Assembly: GCA_903772945.1 (NCBI GenBank)
Contig: CAICTM010000339.1
Span: 1-64,000 of the forward strand
Source: Seminavis robusta
Taxonomy: Eukaryota; Bacillariophyta; Bacillariophyceae; Naviculales; Naviculaceae
Direction: 5' to 3'
DNA: 64,000 nucleotides
Below are positions 56,501 to 64,000 of this stretch, one piece after another. The first letter of the stretch is position 1. Every line of letters starts with the position of its first letter. Both the position numbers and the translations under genes were made by a program. The notes under the pieces are model-generated. The model had not been told where the DNA came from and ran no database searches. It saw only the letters and a program-made list of their open reading frames with translations.

Positions 56501-58167
56501 CAAGTTTTCAGCCTAGTCAGCCTCCCTCAAGAGCACCAAGTGGATCACCCAGTGCTTCACCAAGTGGCACTCCAAGTCGGCCTCCTTCAATAGCACCGAG
56601 TGGATCACCCAGTGCTTCACCAAGTGGCACTCCAAGTCTGCTTCCTTCAATAGCACCAAGTGTACAACCCAGCTCTTCACCAAGTGGCACTCCAAGCCGT
56701 ACTCCATCGATTGCCCCCAGTGTACAACCAAGCTCTCAGCCTAGTGGCATTCCAAGTCAGACCCCATCAATTGCCCCAAGTGTTCACCCCAGTGCATCTC
56801 CAAGTGGCACTCCAAGTCAGGCACCATCAATTGCCCCTAGTATTCAACCTAGTGCTTCACCCAGTGACACTCCAAGCCAGGCTCCATCAATTGCTCCAAG
56901 TGCCCAACCTAGCTCATCACCAAGTTCAACCCCAAGCCAAGCACCATCTATAGCTCCCAGTGTCCAACCTAGTGAATCCCCCAGTGCCACTCCGAGTCAG
57001 GCACCATCTATTGCTCCAAGCGTTCAGCCCAGCTCATCACCAAGCTCGTCTCCAAGCCAGGCTCCCTCAATAGCCCCAAGTTCTCAACCGAGTTCATTGC
57101 CAAGTTCTCCACCAAGCCAGGTTCCATCCATTGCCCCCAGCGTGCTACCTAGCTCATCTCCCAGTGCAGCGCCAAGCCAGGCTCCCTCAATAGCCCCAAG
57201 TGTCACTCCAAGCCAGGCTCCATCAATAGGTCCAAGTGCATCACCCAGTTCTTCGCCCAGTGATACTCCAAGCCAAACGCCCTCAATTGCTCCCAGTGTC
57301 CAGCCTAGCTCCTCCCCCAGTGCCACTCCAAGCCAGGCTCCATCAATAGGTCCAAGTGCATCACCCAGTTCTTCGCCCAGTGATACTCCAAGCCAATCGC
57401 CCTCAATTGCTCCAAGCTCCAGTCCTTCTTCTGCGCCGAGTTCTTCCCCAAGCACCAGTCCCTCTGGGTCCCCTAGTTCAAGACCAAGTGCTTCTCCAAG
57501 TGCTAGTCCAAGTTCCAGACCCTCTAATGCCCCAAGCTCATCGCCGAGTGCCAGACCAAGTGCCTCACCCAGCTCCAGTCCCAGCGGCGCTCCTTCAGTA
57601 GCACCCAGTGTCGTTATTTCTCGAAGTACATCTTTCACAGCCCATGCCCCAACAACAAATGTTGCCACAACATCCTCTACTAGATTATCTGTTCCTGTTC
57701 CTCCAGAAACTGTGAAGTTGAAAGACTTCAACTTTACTGATGAAGATGAGAGCATCCGCACTCTTCCAGTTGCAAGCAAGCTGTCATTCCAGTTCTTTCC
57801 AAACACAGGGCGAGAACCTACCACAACAGAAACCACTGCATTGATCAACAGCACTGTTTTCTTTTTCCTGCAAGAATTCCAACACAACCGGATCTTCAAA
57901 TCTGTGTTCAGAAGTTTTGAGCTAACCAAGCCAACTCCCAAGTACAGTGCCTCAAATGACCCTGACATTTTTGTTCTGGAGTTCATGGCCTTGATTGGTG
58001 TGGATGCTGGTAATTCTCAGCAAGTTTCAGGGCAGAGGGCATCCAGAGTTATGGGTACTTGTGACTATGCAAACTACATTGACAACTATGTCAGGATGAT
58101 GGGATCGTGGAATGAGTTTTACCAGACCCGTGCAGTTCATTTTGTTGGTGTCAGTCACAAGCAGTAG
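53572..58167 (+). CDS. Cluster gene E: secreted mucin-like PTS/PS-repeat protein with alpha and beta modules (1531 aa)
   Basis: ATG at 53572 gives a short signal peptide (YALVVVSAVACLFASCA, residues 9-25). RLL at 70-72 (SRLLQSE) is the R-x-L motif; the RGG motif is absent. Residues 95-180 are Lys/Ser/Met-rich (VKKKKGPK, MGMSSKSAMG, SKSRIGSMK). PTRRPTLRPTLRPTIRPT follows, then Pro/Thr linkers. The alpha module lies at about residues 362-462 (LTLSGPTSGLTDQEIEDAF; VALSLSTDPP). A long T/S/P region with TMSPT and SSSTGSPT units runs to about 920. A PSxxPS region follows with an exact 60-bp period. Beta occupies about 1377-1531 (ETVKLKDFN, FFPNTGREPTTTETTAL, TPKYSASNDPD, EFMALIGVDAGNSQQ, GVSHKQ). 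It is one uninterrupted 4.6-kb frame, the best intact long member. Secreted, heavily O-glycosylated or phosphorylated by composition (inference). Confidence 0.9.
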   Translation: MRIMLRFKYALVVVSAVACLFASCARGEHGRPELFRINPTRENSKTEKSRRWDGGKDKGCCIPSLHSHSRLLQSELSEASNNSTDNNNATQVERLGAVTVKKKKGPKVAASAGAQAAVKNSKRIDMGRSGDARTGTGEKMGMSSKSAMGSTSKSVMRTSSKSRIGSMKSTKTGMSSKSAVPTRRPTLRPTLRPTIRPTEGPTKRPTSPPIPVPPNRAPSPATRQPTPTPRYRPTPSPSAAHTRQPTPTPRFRPTTPAPTIARTRQPTPTPRFRPTPGPSTQQPTPAPATLQPTPDPSSPPTDIPTLSTTTAVPTISGTTALPTRPSLTSSPTTSASTNSPTSTNTGATPNPTTTSSGSPTTMPFYLTLSGPTSGLTDQEIEDAFVAAYNSLPGSNNATIESMEVGQPVPLLDPDFFVQLNVTSSEAIDQTLATYQVEFLQQFNQEIQGTGVVALSLSTDPPIAASSAPTTSNTLNPTPSATTAEPSASVPTGVPATASPTGNLFTGSPTDTGTGTTDAPTTITGTPTLSSTTSEPTALPATGNPTKSTGSPTFVSSTGSPTTANTGSPTSSSMTAAPTGSVTTSIPTAFTGSPTTVSLTGSPTVANTRTGSPTKSTSTPTSGSTTAVPSLSETILVPTTSTGSPTTSSSTGSPSVSTGTPTTPTESPTSGSTTNAPSRSVTTSFPSTFTGSPTTSSSTGSPTTGTGSPTTSTGIPTSGSPTAVPTASTTTMSPTEINTTTSPTSSSTVSPTSSSSTGSPTVSTTTMSPTATITTTSPTSGSSTGSPTISASTGSPTASATTMSPTATITTISPTSGSSTGSPTSSSSTASPTASTTTMSPTAIITTTSPTSGTSTGSPTSRSFTGSPTASTTTMSPTAIITTSSPTAGSPTGSPSFSTTTMSPTVMTTTLSPTATTTTSVPSASPSRGPTGAPTISPSLIPSVSPSEPPSISPTESMSAQPSSQPSAIPSELPSIAPSFQPSQPPSRAPSGSPSASPSGTPSRPPSIAPSGSPSASPSGTPSLLPSIAPSVQPSSSPSGTPSRTPSIAPSVQPSSQPSGIPSQTPSIAPSVHPSASPSGTPSQAPSIAPSIQPSASPSDTPSQAPSIAPSAQPSSSPSSTPSQAPSIAPSVQPSESPSATPSQAPSIAPSVQPSSSPSSSPSQAPSIAPSSQPSSLPSSPPSQVPSIAPSVLPSSSPSAAPSQAPSIAPSVTPSQAPSIGPSASPSSSPSDTPSQTPSIAPSVQPSSSPSATPSQAPSIGPSASPSSSPSDTPSQSPSIAPSSSPSSAPSSSPSTSPSGSPSSRPSASPSASPSSRPSNAPSSSPSARPSASPSSSPSGAPSVAPSVVISRSTSFTAHAPTTNVATTSSTRLSVPVPPETVKLKDFNFTDEDESIRTLPVASKLSFQFFPNTGREPTTTETTALINSTVFFFLQEFQHNRIFKSVFRSFELTKPTPKYSASNDPDIFVLEFMALIGVDAGNSQQVSGQRASRVMGTCDYANYIDNYVRMMGSWNEFYQTRAVHFVGVSHKQ
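56461..57420 (+). repeat. 60-bp (20-residue) PS repeat array within gene E
   Basis: About a dozen units start every 60 bp without a single length change (56521, 56581, 56641 and so on to 57181), encoding PSIAPSxQPSxSPSxTPSQA-like 20-mers. A 120-bp duplication follows: GCTCCATCAATAGGTCCAAG at about 57217 and 57337. The same 60-bp period appears in pseudogene D at about 49800-50040. Confidence 0.85.
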
Positions 58168-58969
58168 CTACATAGATGCTGTGGGCAAGTCCAGAGTCTG
58201 AAACAGGGCTGTGACGTAGGCATGCATCAATGGTAGATCTCATGCATCAATGGTATATCTCGAGTTGCTCTGTCCACCAGAAGAGCTGAGGAACTGCCAG
58301 GTGTTGGTCAACATTCACATCCAAAGAACTTTGACAGGCAGTTTGCTTCATCTCAGCCACCTTCGTCCATCTTTGTTGTCTATGATGCAGGACCAAAGCA
58401 GTGTAGCCAAAACTGTTTGCAACACCAAGACGTGACGGCGTGAGAGAGGTCGTCCTCCTCGGCGGATGTACGGGTGTCCGAAATCAGTTCCGATCGAAGA
58501 TTTAACGATTCCGTCGACAATCTCAGCATGAAGTTGGCCCTTCAGCTAGACAGAGGGCGTCAGTGTTGGATTAACGTAGCTAGCTAGCAATAATCCAAAT
58601 AGACAAACGAGAATGCCCTTGGCAGAAGATACGGCACACTTCGTGCTGCACGAAGAGTCAATCTGGAAAGCTAGCTACAGTACTAGCTGGCGCTGGATAG
58701 CCATCAGCTGATGTCTACCACTACTCGAGCATGGCGGCAAGCAACCTTTCCGAAAATGTGAGCACGCGCAACCATGTAACACTTAGACAAATTTTCATTT
58801 AGCAGGTTTGGACAAAAATGTCCTCGAAGGACAAAATGATTTAACGGCTCTTGTCCGCCGGACACTTCATCGTCGTTCCCTCTGTTCCCTTTCGGTCCCC
58901 AACTTTTCCAAGATATCAATTCCTCCGCTCGACTATCACTCTTTCATTCAAGTCCAAGCCCACGAAACT
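58168..58969. other. Intergenic between cluster genes E and F
   Basis: A 19-bp direct duplication (CATGCATCAATGGTA) at about 58221-58255, and AGCTAGCTAGC near 58578. No gene recognised. Confidence 0.5.
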
Positions 58970-60880
58970 ATGGCACCCAACACGCCAACAGTGAAGCAAT
59001 ACCGGTACAACTCTGTGGGTGCTCTGTCGAGCACCCTGGCTGTTGTTCTTTTTTGGTGGGCTGCTGTGGTCTCAGCTCGTGCCAGTCGAGGTGGATTGAA
59101 GGGAATCCATCAAAGCAGGGCACACGAACAGAGCAGTGGCCAGCAGGATGGAGTAAGGAGCAGAGGCCACTGGAACCATCTGCAAACAGGTCACATCCGA
59201 CATCTCCAGTTAGAAAATTCAGCAATGCGCACAGGAAATTCCACCAAGTCCGCCATGTCCGCCATGTCAGGGATGGGCACGACTGCAAACAGCACAGGGC
59301 AAAGGATGGGAATGATGGGCATGATGGGCATGGACATGGGAATGTCGAGTATGAAAATGGGGATGTCGAGCATGAGTACGAAAATGTCAATGATGGGGAT
59401 GTCTAGCATGAGCAACAAGATGTCAATGATGGGAATGTCAATGATGGGAATGCCCATAATGTCAACCCCAAGGCCTACTCGCAGACCAACAAATCGCCCA
59501 ACCAATCCACCAACTCCAATCCCGACTGGAGCCCCAAGCATAAGCACTCCAACTGCAACACCTACGACTGTGGCTCCCAAAAGTCCAAATGCAGCTCCCA
59601 CTGTCTCACCAGTAACTACGCCATTTCCATCCACTAGACCTCCTTCTACCATTGCTCCCTCAGCAGCTGCAACGCCTGCACCCACAGTGCCAGTATCTAC
59701 TCTTGTTCCCTCTACTTCTACTCCCACCACAACAGCAACTACCCTTGGTCCAACTGTGGCTGGGACAACACCAACTCCCACAGTGCCAGGAACAACAAGC
59801 CCTACCCAACCAGGATCCACGACGGCTCCCACTGCAGCAGGCTTTACTAATGCTCCCACCACAGCAACAACCACCATTGGCCCAACTGTGGGTGGGACAA
59901 CAGCAACTCCTACAGCACCAGGAACACCAAGTCCCACAATTCCAGGATCTACTTTAGCACCCACCCCACTGGCTTCTACAAGTGCTCCCACCACAGCAGC
60001 AATTACAGTTGGTCCAACTGTGGGTGGGACAACAGCAACTCCTACAGCACCAGGAACACCAAGTCCCACAATTCCAGGATCTACTCCAGCTCCAACTGTA
60101 GCAGGATCTACTGCTGCTCCAACTGTAACAGGATCTACTTCTACTCCCACTGCAGGGGTGACAACACTTCGCCTAGCTGTACCTGGGACTACACCCGCTC
60201 CCACTGTGCCTGGAACACCAAGCCCTACAATTTCAGGAACCACAACTGCCCCTACAATTTCAGTTTCTACTACTCGCCCCACCACAGCAGCAGCAGCTAC
60301 ACTTGCTCTTCCTGCTACTGGAACACCATCTGCAACCACTGCAGGCATTCAAGCAACCACAACAACATTGCCCACAGCAGGAGCAGAAACTGTCCGATCT
60401 TTTGAAAATGGGTTCCCAGAAACCATAAGATTGGATGATGTTGGAACCACTTCTGCTGACAGGAGCACACGTGTCTTTCCAATAACAAGCAGGTTATCCT
60501 TCCAGTTCTTTCCAAACACAGGAAGAGAACCTAACATCAAAGAAATCAGTGCAATGGTTCACCAAACTGTTTCCTTTTTTACACAAGAGTTCCAAAGCAA
60601 TCCCACATTTGAATCCATGTTCAAAGGGTTGAAGCTTACCAAACTGATTCCGAAGTACAGTGCTGATGACGATCCTGACAAGTTTACTCTGGAGTTTGTA
60701 GCACTGATTGGTCTGGATGCCCCCAAGTCACGAGAGGTGTCAGATGAAATGGTATCCAAAGCAATGGGCGAAGCTGATTATGAAACCTACATTCACAGCT
60801 ACGTTAGGGAGACGGGATCATGGAGCGAGTTCTACCAAACTTTTGCAGTTCATTTTGCTGGTGTCATTCATGCGGGCTAG
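58970..60880 (+). CDS. Cluster gene F: secreted Met-rich R-x-L protein with beta module (636 aa)
   Basis: The frame is open from 58808, but ATG at 58970 precedes a signal peptide (VGALSSTLAVVLFWWAAVVSA, about 16-36). RASRGGLKG follows, then GVRSRGHWNHL and R-x-L (RHL, 77-79). Residues 96-164 are Met-rich, with repeats of GMMGM, GMSSM(S/K) and KMSMMGMS. PTRRPTNRPTN follows at about 170-178. A Thr/Pro/Ala linker built from TVGGTTATPTAPGTPSPT-like units includes a near-exact ~120-bp duplication (about 59875-59950 and 60005-60080). Beta occupies about 476-636: ETIRLDDVG, FFPNTGREPNIKEISAMV, IPKYSADDDPDKF, EFVALIGLDA, EFYQTFAVHFAGVIHAG. No alpha module. Intact. Confidence 0.88.
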   Translation: MAPNTPTVKQYRYNSVGALSSTLAVVLFWWAAVVSARASRGGLKGIHQSRAHEQSSGQQDGVRSRGHWNHLQTGHIRHLQLENSAMRTGNSTKSAMSAMSGMGTTANSTGQRMGMMGMMGMDMGMSSMKMGMSSMSTKMSMMGMSSMSNKMSMMGMSMMGMPIMSTPRPTRRPTNRPTNPPTPIPTGAPSISTPTATPTTVAPKSPNAAPTVSPVTTPFPSTRPPSTIAPSAAATPAPTVPVSTLVPSTSTPTTTATTLGPTVAGTTPTPTVPGTTSPTQPGSTTAPTAAGFTNAPTTATTTIGPTVGGTTATPTAPGTPSPTIPGSTLAPTPLASTSAPTTAAITVGPTVGGTTATPTAPGTPSPTIPGSTPAPTVAGSTAAPTVTGSTSTPTAGVTTLRLAVPGTTPAPTVPGTPSPTISGTTTAPTISVSTTRPTTAAAATLALPATGTPSATTAGIQATTTTLPTAGAETVRSFENGFPETIRLDDVGTTSADRSTRVFPITSRLSFQFFPNTGREPNIKEISAMVHQTVSFFTQEFQSNPTFESMFKGLKLTKLIPKYSADDDPDKFTLEFVALIGLDAPKSREVSDEMVSKAMGEADYETYIHSYVRETGSWSEFYQTFAVHFAGVIHAG

Positions 60881-61425
60881 ATCCCCTGTTATGCAAGCAT
60901 AGTTTGCCTTCTGTTTCGATGGAGAGGTGCAGTGAAAAGAGTCCCCTGCCTTTTTTCTTTCTTTGGATACCTCTTGGGGGTGACTCTGTCATGAAATGCA
61001 AGGCGAGAAGGCCTATTCCCAAACTCTCTGCTTTGATATATAGGTCCAAACGTTGCCTCTCTTCCCAGCACTGTGCATTGCAACCATATTGTATCCAATG
61101 GCACCAAAGGGTTCCACTGATTACCAGCTACTACAAACTAAGTCATAAGCTCTTCTCTCGTCTTTGGGGTGGCCATCCAAAGAAAGCCCACGAGTCGACC
61201 TGTACCAGGTACTCAGCGAGCTCTTCCAGGCTCTCTGGCTCTAAAACAAATATATCTAAAATCCCACGATTATACTCCGCACGCAACGCAAAACTACCCC
61301 TTCCGTGACAATGAGGCGTCTATAGAAACCTCGTCATCACTTTCATCATCCCTTACCACTGGCACTCGGATCTCCATACCGATAATAGTTTGTGGAGCCC
61401 CTTTGCCCCCAAGGCCGCACAGTCC
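60881..61425. other. Intergenic between gene F and a minus-strand gene
   Basis: No gene recognised. The minus-strand remnant at 61426 ends just to the right. Confidence 0.5.
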
Positions 61426-62475
61426 CTAATTGAGAGAACTTGCGGATGCAGATTCCTGTCCGTCCTGGGTGGACCCAGTACTGAAACAGCCAAGGTCCAA
61501 CTTGCAATCGTCGTCAATCTGCCAGGGTTTGCACAAATGGAATGACAAGTTCACGGCAGCCTTGACAAGCAATGGGAATGTATCAGGGATGTACTTTGCT
61601 CCTTGTGGGTTGTCCTTATACATAACCGAGAAATCGATGGTGTACAACTTTCTTGGTTCACGGCCCGCCACGTCCCGGAGTTCCGGAACACGCACCCCCT
61701 TCCATTCCTCTTTCAACAGACATCGCATGCGGCCCAACATCTGCTTCTGGGCGCTGCTGTCTTGACCCAAATTCTTGTAGTGGCTGTCCCAATTGGAATC
61801 AAGCGAGTCTGCCATAATTTTCATCATCTCGGCCAAAAGCCCTGTTGCTCGCTCGACGTCCTGGGCTTCTGCCATGTCGATGTGCGGGTAGAATCCTTCA
61901 TCATTCATGTGAACCATCCTGTAGGTAGTGGCAGCGTCAGCAACAATAAGCATCTTGTAGCCCGTCCCGCTTTGCCACTTTGCCATGCTTTCCATCGAAT
62001 CAAAGACAGGCACAGCGCACACGATCCCGTTTCATGGTGTCGTAGATATGATTGTGTGCGCCAGCAAAGACAAGTTTGGAACATCGCATGTTGGCGAATT
62101 TCGTGAGGGTTGCTATGTCATAGGGGACTTCTTGATGTCCGCTGACCATTTGGAACAGTGGCCACCACCACATGAGGCATTCCGGGTCTTTGGGAAACGT
62201 GTGCGCTCGACCGTAGTGGCTTTCGTCAATCTTTTCTCCCAACAGGTTCCGTAGATGCTCCCTTTCGTGGTTCTTGGATGCATTTCGGTTACTTTCGCTT
62301 TTTCCCCCTTCGAGGAGGGGATGGAGACCTCGACAACCTTCAATTGCCACGTATCCTCGAGGGTGTCCCAGAAAGCGCCCGACGCCTTCGCCGCTGCCTC
62401 CGCTTTTACCTCCGCTCTTCCCTTCGCTTCTGCCTCTGCCAACGCCGCCTGAAACTCAGGTGAAAGACCATCCAT
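61426..62475 (-). pseudogene. Unrecognised minus-strand gene with two apparent frameshifts
   Basis: Three successive frames read as one protein. The first (from ATG at 62473-62475, MDGLSPEFQAALAEAEAKG, or from further upstream to 62652) covers a helical Ala/Glu/Lys-rich stretch and WDTLEDTWQLKVVEVS. The frame shifts near 62265 into EHLRNLLGEKIDESHYGRAH and WWWPLFQMVSGHQEVPYDI. It shifts again near 62015, after the segment with AGAHNHIYDTMKRDRV, into VFDSMESMAKWQSGTGYKML. The protein then runs to FHLCKPWQIDDDCKLDLGCF and ends at 61426. Each piece looks well coded, so this is either a recent pseudogene or a gene with two one-base sequence errors. I do not recognise the family; there is no signal peptide. 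Confidence 0.5.
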
Positions 62476-62652
62476 GGCTGCCTTCAATTCCTCTTCACTC
62501 AGGTTTACTGTTGATTTGAATAGAACTGTTTGATGGAGACGATCAATCGCTGTTGTCGCCCTCGGGTTTGGGAATTGTGTTCTGGGAAGACCGCAGCGTG
62601 TGATTGGTGGGCGTTTACATGTAACGTCCACGTGCAAGGCAGTTAACGTCAA

Positions 62653-63693
62653 CCTGGGAGTGGCAAAAACCTAGCGAAACAATCGAGCACGTAGAATTTG
62701 CGCCATGCGTTACAGTACACAATCCGACCGACATTACATTGTCAAACGGGTTATCGGGCAATCTAAGCCCTCGATTCAATTCGTTTGGAGCCACTACCCT
62801 CGAGTTCGATAGCTAGCTAGTCTAACCGGGAAGTAATAAGTTACTATGGGTCTATTCTGAGGATGGGGTGCAGAGCCAGGAGGGCAGAATGCAAGAACAC
62901 GAGCCAAACAATCGCGTGAGCAGGGCAACGTCAAAACCAAAGAAGGAGAGGGGACAAGGGAGAAGGGCAGGGACAATCAAATCAAGGGAGGAAGTCTAGC
63001 AGAAGAGAACAAGAGCACCTGGGTCATCCCAACGCTTGGAGAGCTTGAGAGCTGGAACACGAGAGCCTCATAAACCCATGGTCACTTCACAAACAAGCGC
63101 AATGCTCAACCTTGCAAAAGCCAAAGAGTCAACCACAGAGTAGCACTTGTGAGCCAAAAGGTGGGAGAGCCGTCGGTAGCGTTCTCTTGACCTTGATGAA
63201 GAGCTATAGTACTAGTACAGTCGTAGGGTGAGGTCGGACGATAAAGGCGAGATCAGACAAAATTGTGGACGAAACCAGGGAGACATTCAGTCGTTGTTGA
63301 GGGTCATTCTAATTCTTCCAGATGTTTAAATAAAAGAACTCCCTCTGTCACACTTGTGACTATTCACCTTTATATGCTTTATGAGTCATCAGAAAGCGTT
63401 TGCAAAGAGTCTTAAACATTTCCAAAAGCAAAATGACCAGTGGCTTCCGCAGAACACACCGATTTCTGTTGTGGTCGTGTCTCTCCCAAGCGAACTTACC
63501 GTTGTTTGTTGCATCCATCGTCGAGCCGATAATGGTCGTTATTATGGTTGTTGCGTGCTTTATCCTTCTGTTTGTCCACCAAAACCATTACATGTATCGG
63601 TCGTCTAGAGCTAGCTACCGTAGCTAGCTACTAGTAACTGCGTCTACTTATTCCAAGTCAAGTCGATCACGAGCCAAATCCAACAACAACAAC
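62653..63693. other. Intergenic, 5' region of cluster gene G
   Basis: A short plus-strand frame (63400-63627) encodes a hydrophobic stretch (VIMVVACFILLFV) but has no other support. Two AGCTAGCTAC(C/T)-type palindromes at 63609-63632 lie just upstream of the gene G start. Confidence 0.45.
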
Positions 63694-64000
63694 ATGTATG
63701 GACTCAACTGCATCAAGATTGCTCGGTTAAGAGCTCTTGCTTTTCTGATTGCTATCTGTTTGGTGGCAGCAGTTTCAGCTCGTGTTGGACGAGGAGGATT
63801 GAAGGGCCGTTGGATAACTCCAAGAACTGCAGCAGCAGTACAACAGAAATCGAATGGTCCGTGGGACGGGGATGGCATCAAGGGCAGAGGCGCATGGGAC
63901 AGCCTTTCCTCGGATCGCAGCAGACGTCTCCAGTCGGAAACGAGGACCATGGGATTTAGAATTAGTAGTATGGGAAATTCCACCGTGACTACTAATAGTT
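63694..64000 (+). CDS. Cluster gene G: N-terminus of another secreted R-x-L family member (runs off the window)
   Basis: ATG at 63694 starts a signal peptide (LRALAFLIAICLVAAVSA, about 12-29). RVGRGGLKGRWITPR follows, then GIKGRGAWDSLSSDRSRRLQ with R-x-L at 77-79, and MGFRISSMGNST. This N-terminus is closest to gene C (VSARVGRGG, GRWI-x-PR, GAWDSL-x-SDRSR, MGFR-(V/I)-S-x-MGNST). About 102 codons are visible. The Met/Lys tract, linker and beta module would lie beyond the window. It extends the cluster to at least seven members. Confidence 0.85.
   Translation, partial: MYGLNCIKIARLRALAFLIAICLVAAVSARVGRGGLKGRWITPRTAAAVQQKSNGPWDGDGIKGRGAWDSLSSDRSRRLQSETRTMGFRISSMGNSTVTTNS

Noticed and set aside
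63400-63627. Small hydrophobic plus-strand frame of 75 codons
   Set aside because: One possible membrane helix only; probably leader sequence of gene G.

Overview
The window looks like nuclear DNA from a diatom, most likely a raphid pennate of the Seminavis type. This is inferred from gene style, not from a database match. The signs are long secreted proteins built from P-S-x-x and T-S-P repeats, a BspA-type repeat gene, a leucine-rich-repeat protein with an N-terminal cytoplasmic tail and one membrane anchor, short GT-AG introns of about 70-120 bp, and wide gaps rich in AGCTAGCT and TACCGGTA palindromes. No rRNA, CRISPR array or convincing tRNA was seen.

Layout. 1-2.3 kb: low-information DNA with a 157-bp tandem repeat. 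2.3-5.1 kb: remains of a MULE-type DNA transposon with arrays of TACGTAT-like palindromic motifs. 5.5-7.1 kb: an unrecognised acidic, glutamine-rich gene followed by a decayed tandem copy of itself. 7.7-14.1 kb: a ten-exon gene for a membrane-anchored protein with three copies of a ~100-residue module (called alpha here), a PS-rich stalk, and BspA/DUF285 repeats carried one per exon. 15.3-18.7 kb: a three-exon Patched/NPC-like sterol-sensing-domain permease. 20.1-21.8 kb (minus): cytosolic asparaginyl-tRNA synthetase. 22.6-24.0 kb (minus): a PMR5/TBL-like (PC-esterase) protein. 24.7 kb: a foldback element made of TAAGACGG motifs. 26.0-29.9 kb: a three-exon LRR membrane protein.

31.5-64 kb: the main point of interest, a tandem cluster of seven related genes, labelled A to G. 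A and B lie on the minus strand and C to G on the plus strand. Five intact N-termini (A, B, C, F, G) share a signal peptide ending near VSAR, an RGG(L/V) motif just after it, and an R-x-L motif at about residue 70-80. E has a divergent N-terminus without RGG but keeps RLL. D has a broken N-terminus. After this come Met/Ser/Lys-rich or Lys/Ser-rich tracts, a PTRRPTNRPTN-type motif (C, D, E, F), mucin-like T/S/P linkers of very variable length, and a conserved C-terminal module of ~150 residues (called beta; the seven-gene reading for G rests on its N-terminus only). C and E also carry alpha, the same module found three times in the BspA gene 25 kb away. A signal peptide, R-x-L and Lys/Ser clusters together resemble silaffin- and cingulin-like biosilica proteins; mucin-like PTS stalks resemble diatom adhesive or extracellular matrix proteins. 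A cell-wall or extracellular matrix role is therefore the best inference, but it is unproven. D is a pseudogene broken by nonsense codons, frameshifts and a 450-bp foldback element. C contains a 159-bp (53-residue) minisatellite of about 30 copies, peppered with one-base deletions that are probably assembly errors. 61.4-62.5 kb holds an unrecognised minus-strand gene with two frameshifts.
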